Below are positions 34,471 through 45,314 of a stretch of DNA of 64,000 nt, one piece after another (the stretch's first letter is position 1; every line of letters starts with the position of its first letter). The notes beneath the pieces were generated by a model. The model saw only the letters and a list, made by a program, of their open reading frames with translations, was not told the DNA's origin and made no database searches. The position numbers were made by a program, and so were the translations under genes. The DNA is taken from NCBI RefSeq assembly GCF_000004195.4, contig NC_030683.2, positions 65,150,764-65,214,763 on the forward strand, read 5' to 3'. Origin of the DNA: Xenopus tropicalis. Taxonomy: Eukaryota; Chordata; Amphibia; Anura; Pipidae.

Positions 34471-36987
34471 CCTTCTGGATTCACCTTTACTTGCCCCGCA
34501 GGGGAGAAGGTACAGATTGCCACCCATGACTTTGGTGCCAAAGCAACTTGTCCTGGCTCTGTTGTACACAAGTATAGAACTTGAAGCATACTATTTTGCC
34601 CCAAAATGAAATCCAGTAGAATTGATGCTGTTTTTCACTGTCCAGTACAGGCAAGTGGCATCTGTTTTTCCAAGATTTTACATTTTTCCAGAATTTACAC
34701 CATTTTGATGCAGTCCCCTGGAAAACATAAAATTTGGGTTCTACTGTAAATATACTGAACGTCCATTATATTCCATGATATAATAAGAAACTATATGAGT
34801 TATGTAATAAAAGGCACTAAGTTTGCCCAGAAGCAGTAACCCATAGCAACAAATCAGCAGGAAGCAACAAACAATAGATGTGACATGGAAATAATTTACA
34901 TTTGGCAATTCACTGTTAGCAAACCTTTTTCAGTTGCAGAGAAGGATGTACACAGTGAAATCAGTGCACTTATTGACCCCCCCAGGTGCACTCGCTGCAT
35001 CCCCCCCACCCCCCCCACACTCATCCCTATTCATTACTGGACAAGTGGAAGGGTGTCCAAACTTTTGCACATGGCATTTTTACTATTGGCTTGGTTTCAG
35101 TGTTTAAAGTTCATGAAAGAAAATGTAATTCTGCATTAACATTTGCAGATATATTGTTTTTTTACACACTGATTCTTTTTATAAATTAGATATGTAATTT
35201 AGCAAGGGGTACCCACACTTTTGTGGCTTTGCAATACTAATATAATATAATATTATAATATGATAATATTATAATAATATATAATAATAATATATATAAC
35301 ATAATATATAATAATATATAATAATTCTAATAATAATATAATAATATTATAATATAATAAAATAATATTATAATATAATATATTAATATTATAATATAAT
35401 ATAATAGTAATATTTTTCTGGGATAAGCATTATGTTCTTAGCATTTGCCGTACTGTGCTTGGTAAGCACTTAGCTAATCACTTTTATTGAGTAATCTATA
35501 AATATTGCTGTTTATTAAGCAATATAACTCTCATTAAATGTTAATATTTAACCAAATAACACTGTAAATGGCAATACACAAAAGGTAAAAATGAAGCAGA
35601 ATCAATCATTGCCAATAATGTACTGCATTCCAGTTCCTATTAAGAAAATAATTATTTTCAAAGTCATGGCAGTCTGTGTTTATAAAAGAATTAAAGCCCC
35701 TGTTGCAATTGCTTGATCTGTTATGTGGATGTAAGAAACAAAAAGTAAGAGAATGATATTTAGCACACCCTGCCTCTTGTCTGATTTCAACCCTTGAATA
35801 ATTGAAGTGCAGTCTGCAAATTTTATTCCAAATGCATTCCACTTTGACTTCCTGACCATGTAATTCCTCTGTTCTGAGATGTCGCACTGTGAAAATGAAT
35901 TGTGGAATTCAAAGGTCCAACCTTTAACTGAGAAAGAAAATTGATTAAGGATTAAATGGTTGTGCAATAACTCTTTGGCTTTTTCTTCTTTTTCTTAATT
36001 TCTGCCTCCTGAAATAAACTAAATTTTGCCTTTACAATAAAACCTTTCAGTTTTTCATAGAACAAAGAAGTACTAGGAAACGCAGGATCTGCAATACTGG
36101 CAATTTTCTTAAATGCCTTACTTGTTACTAGACTGTTACTAAGGCAATTAGGATGCCATAAAATACTTTTGGTATTATGTGGAACACAGACAATAAGTTA
36201 CTAAAAAAAAACATTTCTAAGGTTATAATTCTCCTGGATACTTTTTTTTTTTTTTTTTTTAAATGAATTCTTTAAACTGTTCATAAAGATATTCATTGTT
36301 CTGTGAATTGTCCTGTTTGCTGGAAAGTTTGCTAAATGGAATGATTATTTATAATTAGTGATCAGCAAAATTTTTGCCAGGTTTTGCAGCAAAAAATGCC
36401 CATAAACTTCAAAGTATTGTAAAAAAAAAAAAAAAGAAAAGGAAAAGTTGCATGACTTGGAAAAAGGTGCTGGCAAAAAATGACCATTGACTTAAATGCT
36501 ATTTCACAAATTGTTTGGCAAACCAAAATGGGACAGATTTGCTCATAACTATTTATAATCATTCTCTGATATATCTGACTGGCATCTGTAGTACCATTTA
36601 TAGAAAGGAGACACAAGTCTGTTTTGGATAAAATCATACCATGAAAAGAATGGGATAACAATAGACTCATCTAGCTGACTGTTTTAGAACATACATTTTT
36701 CTCATAAAGGCCTATTTGTCTATCTACCTATCATCTATCCACACACCCAACTCAGCCATTCAAATCCACTTTATCTTCTCAATATTAGGCATTAACCTGT
36801 GAAGCCCTGCCTAACAAAAATAGAGGCTATTCTCAATGCAACTTATCACACTGATAACACAAATACAGTATTTACTGCAGTAAAACAAGTAATAGCAAAA
36901 GCATGGCTATTCCCAACTTAGTTTCATCAGTTAATGAAACCAGAATAAATTAATTGAAACCAGCCACATATAAATGCCACCTTTATA
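34471..36987. other. No gene recognised; contains an AT-only tract
   Basis: No coding signal found. A nearly pure A/T tract of TAATAATATTA-type repeats fills about 35236-35412, and a 20-base T run lies at 36242-36260. The frames at 35606-35967 have no known domain. Confidence 0.45.
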
Positions 36988-37272
36988 ATAGTTACATAGT
37001 TACATAGGGTTGAAAAAAGACTAGAGTCCATTAAGTTCAATGCTTCTAAACCCAGCACACACAAACCTATACTTACCAATCTATACACTCACATACATAA
37101 ACTATATATACAGCCACTAATACTAACTGTAGATATTAGTATCACAATAGCCTTGGATATTCTGCTTGTTCAAGAACTCATCCAGGCCCCTCTTAAAGGC
37201 ATTAACAGAATCTGCCATTACCACATCTCTAGGAAGGTCATTCCATAACCTCACTGCCCTCAATGAAAAATG
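36988..37272 (-). mobile_element. CR1-A LINE 3' end
   Basis: In minus orientation this is the last 60 codons and 3' untranslated region of CR1-A, with the GTTACATAG tail at 36990. It matches 41171-41457. The 5' truncation point falls near AATGAAAAA repeats at 37262-37300. Confidence 0.9.
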
Positions 37273-38717
37273 AAAAAACTCTCAATGAAATAATGAAAAA
37301 CCTAACTGGAATGTTACAAGATAAACCAAAGTCATTCCATAAAGTTTAGGATCCATGGATCCAATAAAGTTTCCCTCAAGGATTTAACTACAGCACTTTG
37401 AACTACAGCACTTTGACACTATAGTAATAACCATTAACTCCCCTATACTAGAAAATAGATGACGACCAAGTATAAATCCACTTGCTGGCAACGGGATTTA
37501 CAGCCAAAAGAAATCACGGTCAAAATGAACTGGATTTTAACTGATGCTGACTCTATATATTGCTTTGGCTATTGTCATATGCACAGCTATTCTGATTATT
37601 GTATTATACTTTCAAAATTATATTTCTGCTATGCTACACTGGATAGGAAAAAAGTAAAACTGTTAATAAAAACAAATGTTATAAAAAAGAAATCTACAGA
37701 AAAAGGTTCTCATTACTAGTATTTTATAGGACTAATTTTTCACTATTCCAACTAGATCCAATATAGTGAATTTCAGAAGAAAAGCCTCTACCTTCATAAG
37801 TATTAATAGAGATCATGTTTTATCAATTATTTTTCCCAACAGTAGGGACTACACCCATCATCTGTCTCATAACTATTAGTATTTTAGTAAGAAATAGAAT
37901 TGTTCAATACGTTAACTTTTTTTTTTTTAGCAGGAATATTATTGATTAGCTCAAAAAGACATATCTCTGGGGTACACAGATAAGGAAAAGAAAAATAACT
38001 AGTCAGATATCCAATTATCCATTTTCAGGAGTTGCCAGGTTTGGGTCAGCATGAAATATTGTGTATAAAGGAAGCATTAGAAACATTTGGGAAGATTTAG
38101 CACAGTAAACTCACCCCAGCCACACCTCTTTCTGTGCTTCCAACTTGCCTAGCTGTTATAATATGATCTGTCTTGACTTTTCCTCCTCTACCCCCACATC
38201 CTTTAACTATCCCTCCCCCTTTACCCTTCTGTTTACCTCTTTTTCCTTCCATCTAGACCCTTTAACACCACACTTTCAAGCTCAGAATAATTAGGCTCAC
38301 CCATGCATCTCAGGTTATGAGCATGAAGTGATTTTTAATGTATCTACATGGCATACATATATCCATAAGTATGTCTTGTGGTGAAATTTGGAAAACAATA
38401 AAAAATAAAGAAAAAATACTATCAATTCCTAAATAAGGTGCAGAGCACAGTACAGGAGGCTCTGTTTGCATGTTGTACCTACACATACAACTAACTTGTA
38501 GCTAATGAAGTGCTCACACTATTTCTGACAAAATTCATCACTACATTTTAAAAGCATATTTCGGTTCTACAAGGACCAGTCTTACAAGGGCAATATACTG
38601 TTTAGTGTATTTTCCACCCGTGTTAAAGATGGTATTTAAGTAGCACCAGGTAAAATGCCTTGTTTTGCAGCAGCTAATGCTGTTTTCAGGTAAGTGACTT
38701 ATGAAAAGGCGGATAAG
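37273..38717. other. No gene recognised
   Basis: AT-rich; no domain, RNA gene or terminus identified. Confidence 0.4.
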
Positions 38718-38921
38718 TAAAGCTGGCCACACACATGGCGATTTTCCAACCCTTCACTGACAATGAGGGCTGAATTGTCAGATATGGAGGTAGAAATGAT
38801 ATGATTTCTACCTCCTTCTGTTGATTCAGCCCTGAAGGCAGATTTTGCTCAGGTGCCTTCAATGGAGCCCGATCAAACGAGGTTTCGTACGATATTATAG
38901 GTGCGTGTATGGCCAGCTTTA
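38718..38921. mobile_element. Short palindromic MITE
   Basis: Ends are TAAAGCTGGCCACACAC on the left and GTGTATGGCCAGCTTTA on the right. A second palindrome (GGAGGTAGAAAT with ATTTCTACCTCC) sits in the middle. The family is not identified and the target duplication is ambiguous. Confidence 0.75.
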
Positions 38922-38984
38922 GTCCTGGAGTAATGGAGGGTGAGTAGGTAGCTGCCTGATTAGGCTGCAGGTAAGCAGCAAATA

Positions 38985-39900
38985 AAAGAGCTGTGGAATT
39001 AAACAGTATAGTTAGTAGTTGGGGGTTGGTTGAGGACTCACAGAGAGAAGTTCCCTCTCAGAGCAGGGCACAGGGCAGGAAGGCTGCCTGCCTGTGTTAG
39101 GAACTCCAATAGGAGCTGGGGGTGCCACCTGCCACTGCAAAGAGCAGAGGGAGCCATGACCAAGTGAGGAGTCACCCAGAAAAGTGTTAAAAACCCAAGT
39201 GAAGGGTCACCCAGAGAAAAGGTCTTTCAGAGCAGAGCACAGGGCAAGAAGGCTGCCTGCCTGTGTGAGGAACTCCCAGAGAGGCTGGGGGTGCTGCCTG
39301 CCAGTGCAAGGAGCAGAGGGAGCCATGACCATGTGTATGAGTGACAGAACGAGAAGGCTTAGTGAGAAGCCTAAGGGGTATATTTATCATGCTGTGTAAA
39401 AAGTGGAGTGAAGCATTACTGGTGATGTTTCTCAGGGCAACCAATCAGTAATTGGATTTCAACAGTTAGAAAAACAAAGCAAAGCATCCTGATTGGCTGT
39501 TAAGAGCAACATCACCAGCAATGTTTTACTCCACGTTTTACACAGCATGATAAATATACCCTTAAGTGTACCAGAAGCTGGTGAGCTGGTATCCCAGGAG
39601 GGCAGAGACAGCAGGACTGAGTGAGTAGCTTGAGTGTTCAAGAGTGTTCACGAGTCTGAGAGTCACCTTGGATGTGTGAAGGTCATTGGGGATGGTAAGA
39701 AGCCCTGGGAAAAGGTTTTTCTGTGTGAGAATTACCCTGGAAGGTGAGAGCCCTGAAGAAGGGACAAATTATAACCATGTTTGCTGAGGAACTGTGAACT
39801 GTTATGTTTAAGTTGGGAGGAGGTGCCCCAAATAAACTTATGTTTATGAGAGAAAAACGTGATGTCACATGTCGTGTCCCTGTCTCTTGTGCTCTTGATC
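38985..39900 (+). repeat. Tandemly duplicated GC-rich repeat, LTR-like
   Basis: A segment of about 170 bp starting CAGAGCAGGGCACAGG (39059) recurs from 39229 with minor changes. The downstream part contains AATAAACTTATG at about 39831 and could be an LTR. A MITE lies within it. No protein domain is seen. Confidence 0.4.
39369..39570. mobile_element. Palindromic MITE
   Basis: Left end GGGGTATATTTATCATGC, right end GCATGATAAATATACCC, with further inner inverted similarity (AGTGGAGTGAAGCATT against GTTTTACTCCACGT). Flanks read CTAA and TTAAG, so a 2-3 bp duplication is likely. Same family as 30860-30990. Confidence 0.8.
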
Positions 39901-40514
39901 CTCTGCTACCTGCCTACAATAGATAATTCCCCCAAAAATTACCTGTACAGGCATTCAGCATGTCACAATATACACTAAAACTCAACAGGTAAGTATGAAA
40001 GTGTCACTCTACAGGTATTGTAGATAACTTTATTAAGGCAGCTATCATAATGAAATCTGTAGCAAATATTGTATATCTTTTTACAAAGCTTTTTTGGGAA
40101 TAAGCATTCAGACTGCAGCAATACAGCTTGTGCAATAATTGGTTATTTGAATGGTGTGCTTGCTTAAAAAGTCATTTTTTAAAAGATTCTACGCATGAAG
40201 ACAGCTGAAAGGACTTTTTTCTCATCCCATGCCAAGTTATTGTTTCATAAAATATATATAATATATAACAGAATAGAGGCGTACTTTTTAATTCACTGCT
40301 CTCATTTAAGGGGAAAGAGGAATAACTTTGTAGATATCAATAAACATTTGGTCTTTCTTTCTACACGCTATTAAATTTCTGCATGCTGCTATCTGCCAAC
40401 AACTGTTGCTTTTTAAGTACAATATGGATGATATGCCCCAAGTGGTCTCTACAGCAGCTGTATAAGGGCACCATAGGACTAGCCATACTTATTGCTTATT
40501 TTGCTAAACAGTCA
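39901..40514. other. No gene recognised
   Basis: AT-rich sequence up to the start of the CR1-A copy. Confidence 0.4.
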
Positions 40515-41316
40515 AATAAAGATTTTGGAAGGGGTAATAAGGGATAGGATAGTTGAATACATTGCAGTTCACAATACTATAAGTTTGTGCCAGCATGGTT
40601 TTATGCGTAACAGATCTTGCCAGACTAATTTAGTCGCTTTTTATGAGGAGGTGAGCAGGAACCTCGATGCTGGAATGGCAGTTGATGTCATCTACTTGGA
40701 CTTTGCTAAAGCGTTTGATACAGTACCTCACAGAAGGTTAATGATCAAGTTAAGGAATGTTGGCCTAGAACAGTGCTGTCCAACTGGCGGCCCGCGGGCC
40801 GCATGCGGCCCGTGACCCCCCTCTGTGTGGCCCCCCACCTGTCTGGCTGCTTTGATGGCTTACCTTTGAGTAAGCATTAAATGGTATCAGTACTGAGATT
40901 AACTGGCCCCTGCATGGTTCTCGCCTCAGATTCAGGCTGTAATCCCTCTGTATTGTTTAAAAATGTAATCCCCTATGTTTTTCACACCTTTTAATACCTG
41001 CATTGTTCACCCCCTGCAGTGTTCACACCTCAGGCTCAGACTGTAATCACTCCCATTGTTCACTTCTTTACACCTCAGACATAGGTACTGTAGGCAGAGT
41101 ATGGCACATACAGCCAGCATAGGGCAGGGAGAGTATGGCACACACAGGCAGCATAGGTCAGGGAGGGTATATAGTTACATAGTTACATAGTTACATAGGG
41201 TTGAAAAAAGACCTGTGTCCATCAAGTTCAACCCATCCAAGTAAACCCAGCACACCTAACCCACACCTACCAATCTATACACTCACATACATAAACTATA
41301 AATACAACCACTAGTA

Positions 41317-44300
41317 CTAACTGTAGATATTAGTATCACAATAGCCTTGGATATTCTGATTGATCAAGAACTCATCCAGGCCCCTCTTAAAGGCATTAAC
41401 AGAATCTGCCATTACCACATCACTAGGAAGGGCATTCCATAACCTCACTGCCCTCACCGTGAAAAACCACCTACGCTGCTTCAAATGGAAACTCCTTTCC
41501 TCTAATCTAAAGGGGTGACCTCTGGTGCGTTGATTGTTTTTATGGGAAAAAAGAACATCCCCCAACTGCCTATAATCCCCTCTAATGTACTTGTACAGAG
41601 TAATCATGTCCCCTCGCAAGCGCCTCTTTTCCAGAGAAAACAACCCCAACCTCGACAGTCTAACCTCATAGTTTAAATCTTCCATCCCCTTAACCAGTTT
41701 AGTTGCACGTCTCTGCACTTTCTCCAGCTCATTAATATCCTTCTTAAGGACTGGAGCCCAAAACTGCACTGCATACTCAAGGTGAGGCCTTACCAGGGAC
41801 CTATAAAGGGGCAAAATTATGTTCTCATCCCTTGAGTCAATGCCCTTTTTTATACAAGACAGCACTTTATTTGCTTTAGTAGCCACAGAATGACACTGCC
41901 TGGCATTAGACAACTTGTTATCAACAAAAACCCCTAGATCCTTCTCCATTAAGGATACCCCCAACACACTACCATTCAGTAGATAGTTTGCGTTTATATT
42001 ATTTCTACCAAAGTGCATAACTTTGCACTTATCAACATTGAACCTCATTTTCCAGTTTGCTGCCCAGTTATCTAATTTTGTCAAATCGCTCTGCAAAGCG
42101 GCAGCATCCTGCATGGAACTTATAGTTTTGCACAATTTAGTGTCATCAGCAAAAATAGAAACAATACTGTCTATGCCCACCTCCAGGTCATTAATAAACA
42201 AGTTAAACAGCAAAGGCCCAAGGACTGACCCCTGCGGTACTCCACTAACCACACTGGTCCAATTAGAAAATGTTCCATTTACAACCACTCTTTGTACTCT
42301 ATCCTTCAGCCAGTTCTCTATCCAATTACAAATATTATGTTCTAGGCCAATATTCCTTAATTTGATCATTAACCTTCTGTGAGGTACTGTATCAAACGCT
42401 TTAGCAAAGTCCAAGTAGATGACATCAACTGCCATTCCAGCATCAAGGTTCCTGCTCACCTCCTCATAAAAGGCAACTAAATTAGTCTGGCAAGATCTGT
42501 TACGCATAAAACCATGCTGGCACAAACTAATAGTATTGTGAACTGCAATGTATTCAAGTACCCTATCCCTTATTACCCCTTCCAAAAGTTTTCCTACTAC
42601 TGATGTCAGACTAACAGGCCTATAGTTTTCAGGCTGAGAACGGGATCTCTTTTTAAATAACGGCACCACATTAGCAATCCGCCAGTCTCTTGGCACCATG
42701 CCAGACCTCAATGAATCCTGAAAAATTAAGTGAAGAGGTTTGGCAATCACAGCGCTCAGCTCATTTAATACCCTGGGATGAATCCCATCCGGCCCTGGAC
42801 CTTTGTTTACCTTTACATGTTCAAGTCTCTTTTGAATTTCCTCCCGAGTGACCCATGCGTCAGTAGCTAAATTACTAGAACTGGGCATATTACAAGGGAA
42901 GCCTTCATTATCTGGCTCCTCAGATGTATAGACAGATGAAAAATAAGAGTTCAAAATTTCAGCTTTTTCCCCGTTTTCATCAACCAACGTACCCCCCCGT
43001 GATAATAAAGTTCCCACCCCTTCTTGCTTCATTTTTTTACTATTCACATAATTAAAAAATAATTTTGGATTCTTTTTACTCCTAGCTGCAATATCCCTTT
43101 CCATCTCTATTTTAGCTTGCCTGATAGCTTTTTTGCATGCTTTATTTGCTTCCTTGTACCTGATGAAAGTTTCCGCTGTCCCAGCTAACTTGAATGCCCT
43201 AAAAGCACGTTTTTTCTTACCAACCTCGACAATAACACTTTTATTCAGCCATAAAGGTTTTGCTTTGCGATGCCTCTCCTTGCTTACTAGGGGGATATAC
43301 TGTTGTGTATACCTACAAAGCAATGTTTTAAAGATGTTCCATTTTCCTTCTGTGTCTAACCCCATGAAAAGCCTTTCCCAGTTGACACATTGCAGAGATG
43401 CCCTTATACTGGCAAAGTCTGCACGTCTAAAATTGAGTGTTTTAGTTACTCCCTTATAGCGCTGTCTCTGCAGCATTATCTCAAAGGAGACCATGTTGTG
43501 ATCACTGTTCCCCAAATGCTCACCCACACAAATGTTAGAGATAAGTTCATTATTATTAGAAATCACCAGGTCCAAAATAGCGTCATTCCTAGTGGGTTCT
43601 TGAACTGCCTGAAATAAAAAGTTGTCATTTAGCATATTTACAAACCTACTAGCTTTTTCTGACTTAGCCACCCCATTACTCCAGTCAATGTCCGGATAAT
43701 TAAAGTCCCCCATAACAACAACTTGACCCAGTTTTGAAGCCTCCTCCATTTGCAACAATAGCTGGGCCTCATCCCCCTCATCTATACGGGGTGGTTTATA
43801 ACATACACCAATGATCATTTTCTTTGTGACCTTCAGCCCTACTGAAATTTCTACCCAAAGAGATTCGACGTTTTCATTGGTAATGTCTTTATTACATGGC
43901 TTTAAGTCTGACTTTACGTAAAGACAAACCCCTCCACCCTTTTTAATCTCTCTGTCCCTCCTAAAAAGTGTATAACCATTTAAATTCACAGCCCAGTCGC
44001 ATTTATCATCCCACCAGGTCTCAGTGATACCTATTAAATCATAATTTTCAATACATGCAATAGCTTGCAGCTCCCCTAATTTACCCGACAAGCTACGCGC
44101 ATTAGCCAGCATGCAGCGGAGATTATTACTTCTCCCTCTGATGTTTACATTAGCTAAGGGAGAATTAGAGCTAAGGCAATTATGAGACTGCTTTCCTTGT
44201 AACAGAAGCTCCTTATCTGATAAACTATATGCCCCCCTCACTCCTCCCCCACAACCCTTTGCTAGTCCCCCTACCCCGTCTACACTAATTTTCCCATGGA

Positions 44301-44340
44301 ATTCTAGCTCACCCACCCCCCCCTTGTCTAGTTTAAACAC
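41317..44340 (-). CDS. CR1 ORF2: AP-type endonuclease and reverse transcriptase
   Basis: The polyprotein nicks the target DNA and copies the element RNA onto it. Its frame is open for about 1007 codons. The endonuclease has N80 (LANARS), E107 (ITETWW), D212/N214 (GDFNYPD) and SDH at 279-281. The RT has NKGPGPDGI (512-520), LDFAKAFD (643-650), SGVPQGSVLGPL and FADD (730-733). The CR1 C-terminal region follows to the stop at 41317. All catalytic residues are present, so the copy may be active. The first codon of the frame used here is GTG. The first ATG is codon 77, inside the endonuclease, so translation probably depends on ORF1, by frameshifting at 44331-44337 or by reinitiation. Confidence 0.93.
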   Translation of the reverse strand: MFKLDKGGVGELEFHGKISVDGVGGLAKGCGGGVRGAYSLSDKELLLQGKQSHNCLSSNSPLANVNIRGRSNNLRCMLANARSLSGKLGELQAIACIENYDLIGITETWWDDKCDWAVNLNGYTLFRRDREIKKGGGVCLYVKSDLKPCNKDITNENVESLWVEISVGLKVTKKMIIGVCYKPPRIDEGDEAQLLLQMEEASKLGQVVVMGDFNYPDIDWSNGVAKSEKASRFVNMLNDNFLFQAVQEPTRNDAILDLVISNNNELISNICVGEHLGNSDHNMVSFEIMLQRQRYKGVTKTLNFRRADFASIRASLQCVNWERLFMGLDTEGKWNIFKTLLCRYTQQYIPLVSKERHRKAKPLWLNKSVIVEVGKKKRAFRAFKLAGTAETFIRYKEANKACKKAIRQAKIEMERDIAARSKKNPKLFFNYVNSKKMKQEGVGTLLSRGGTLVDENGEKAEILNSYFSSVYTSEEPDNEGFPCNMPSSSNLATDAWVTREEIQKRLEHVKVNKGPGPDGIHPRVLNELSAVIAKPLHLIFQDSLRSGMVPRDWRIANVVPLFKKRSRSQPENYRPVSLTSVVGKLLEGVIRDRVLEYIAVHNTISLCQHGFMRNRSCQTNLVAFYEEVSRNLDAGMAVDVIYLDFAKAFDTVPHRRLMIKLRNIGLEHNICNWIENWLKDRVQRVVVNGTFSNWTSVVSGVPQGSVLGPLLFNLFINDLEVGIDSIVSIFADDTKLCKTISSMQDAAALQSDLTKLDNWAANWKMRFNVDKCKVMHFGRNNINANYLLNGSVLGVSLMEKDLGVFVDNKLSNARQCHSVATKANKVLSCIKKGIDSRDENIILPLYRSLVRPHLEYAVQFWAPVLKKDINELEKVQRRATKLVKGMEDLNYEVRLSRLGLFSLEKRRLRGDMITLYKYIRGDYRQLGDVLFSHKNNQRTRGHPFRLEERSFHLKQRRWFFTVRAVRLWNALPSDVVMADSVNAFKRGLDEFLINQNIQGYCDTNIYS
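44316..44337 (-). promoter_or_regulatory. Candidate -1 ribosomal frameshift site
   Basis: In the ORF1 frame the codons TGT TTA AAC TAG contain the heptamer T TTA AAC, a classical slippery sequence, right before the ORF1 stop. A slip of -1 enters the ORF2 frame. Seven bases later (TAGACAA) comes a run of eight G and further G tracts, at the distance where a stimulatory structure is normally found. Function is inferred, not shown. Confidence 0.55.
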
Positions 44341-45314
44341 TCCTCCAACCTCTTAACCATTCTCTCCCCTAGCACAGCAGACCCCCTTCCATTGAGGTGC
44401 AATCCGTCAGGGCTGTATAGATTGTACCCCAAGGAAAAGTCAGCCCAGTGCTCTAGGAACCCAAACCCTTCCTTCCTACACCAAGACTTTAGCCACGCAT
44501 TTAGCTCCCTAAGCTCCCGCTGTCTCCCTAAACTTGCACGCGGCACCGGCAAAATTTCCGAAAAAATGACATTGGAGGACCTTTGCCTAATCTTAGAGCC
44601 TAGATCCCTGAACTCACTCTTTAAAGTCCCCCACCTACCGTTCATTTTGTCGTTAGTACCGATATGTACCAAGACAGCCGGGTCATGCCCAGCCCCTCCC
44701 AATAATGTGTCAACCCGATCAACCACATGCCGAACCCTGGCACCAGGAAGACAGCAAACTGTCCGGTTGAAGCGATCCGCTTGACAGATTACCCTGTCCA
44801 CTTTCCTAATGATCGAATCCCCTATAACCACCATCTGTTTAGGCCTAGCTCTGCTCTCCTCCCCACCACTACTAGTGAAACTGGTCTCCCGGCTGTTAGA
44901 GAGATCAGCCTCACCTAGAACCGCCAATCCAGAGTTCACACTCCCATCTTCTTCACACAATCTGGCAAATCTTTTGGGATGCGCAAACCCTGGAGCAGCC
45001 TCCCTTTTCCTTTTCCCCACACTAGATTTTCTAACTGTCACCCAGCTTACTGCCCTATCATCCTTTTGCTGCTCCCCTCCCCCCCTACTATCTGACCCCA
45101 CTAGTTCTTGTTCAGTTAACAAGAGACCCCTCTCAAGATTGTTGATTGAACGCAGTGTTGCGACGTGTTCCTCTAGGACTCTAACGCGAGCCTCTAAAGT
45201 GGCAATTCGCTCACATCCACAACAGAGGTATGCACTTTGGAACTGTTGTTCCACAACTGCATACATGTGGCAGGCTGTGCACTGTGTCAGACCTTCAATG
45301 TTGCTACAACTCAT
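44328..45314 (-). CDS. CR1 ORF1: zinc finger, coiled coil and SGNH esterase domain
   Basis: The 328-residue ORF1 protein is thought to bind RNA and act as a chaperone in the retrotransposition complex. Residues 12-15 (CTAC) and 31-34 (CCGC) form a small zinc-binding motif. Residues 37-60 have leucines at 40, 47 and 54, a coiled coil. GKRKRE (100-105) is a basic, nuclear-signal-like patch. The C-terminal half is an SGNH hydrolase: GDSI (Ser167), GTND (219-222) and DGLHLN (Asp303, His306), so the catalytic set is complete. Such esterase domains are known in CR1/L2 ORF1. ATG is at 45314. The stop TAG at 44328-44330 directly follows T TTA AAC, and ORF2 lies in the -1 frame. Confidence 0.93.
   Translation of the reverse strand: MSCSNIEGLTQCTACHMYAVVEQQFQSAYLCCGCERIATLEARVRVLEEHVATLRSINNLERGLLLTEQELVGSDSRGGGEQQKDDRAVSWVTVRKSSVGKRKREAAPGFAHPKRFARLCEEDGSVNSGLAVLGEADLSNSRETSFTSSGGEESRARPKQMVVIGDSIIRKVDRVICQADRFNRTVCCLPGARVRHVVDRVDTLLGGAGHDPAVLVHIGTNDKMNGRWGTLKSEFRDLGSKIRQRSSNVIFSEILPVPRASLGRQRELRELNAWLKSWCRKEGFGFLEHWADFSLGYNLYSPDGLHLNGRGSAVLGERMVKRLEECLN

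Noticed and set aside
42023..42382. Plus-strand 119-codon frame opposite CR1 ORF2, similar to minus frames at 21501 and 46482
   Set aside because: Its recurrence simply reflects repeated CR1 copies read antisense.
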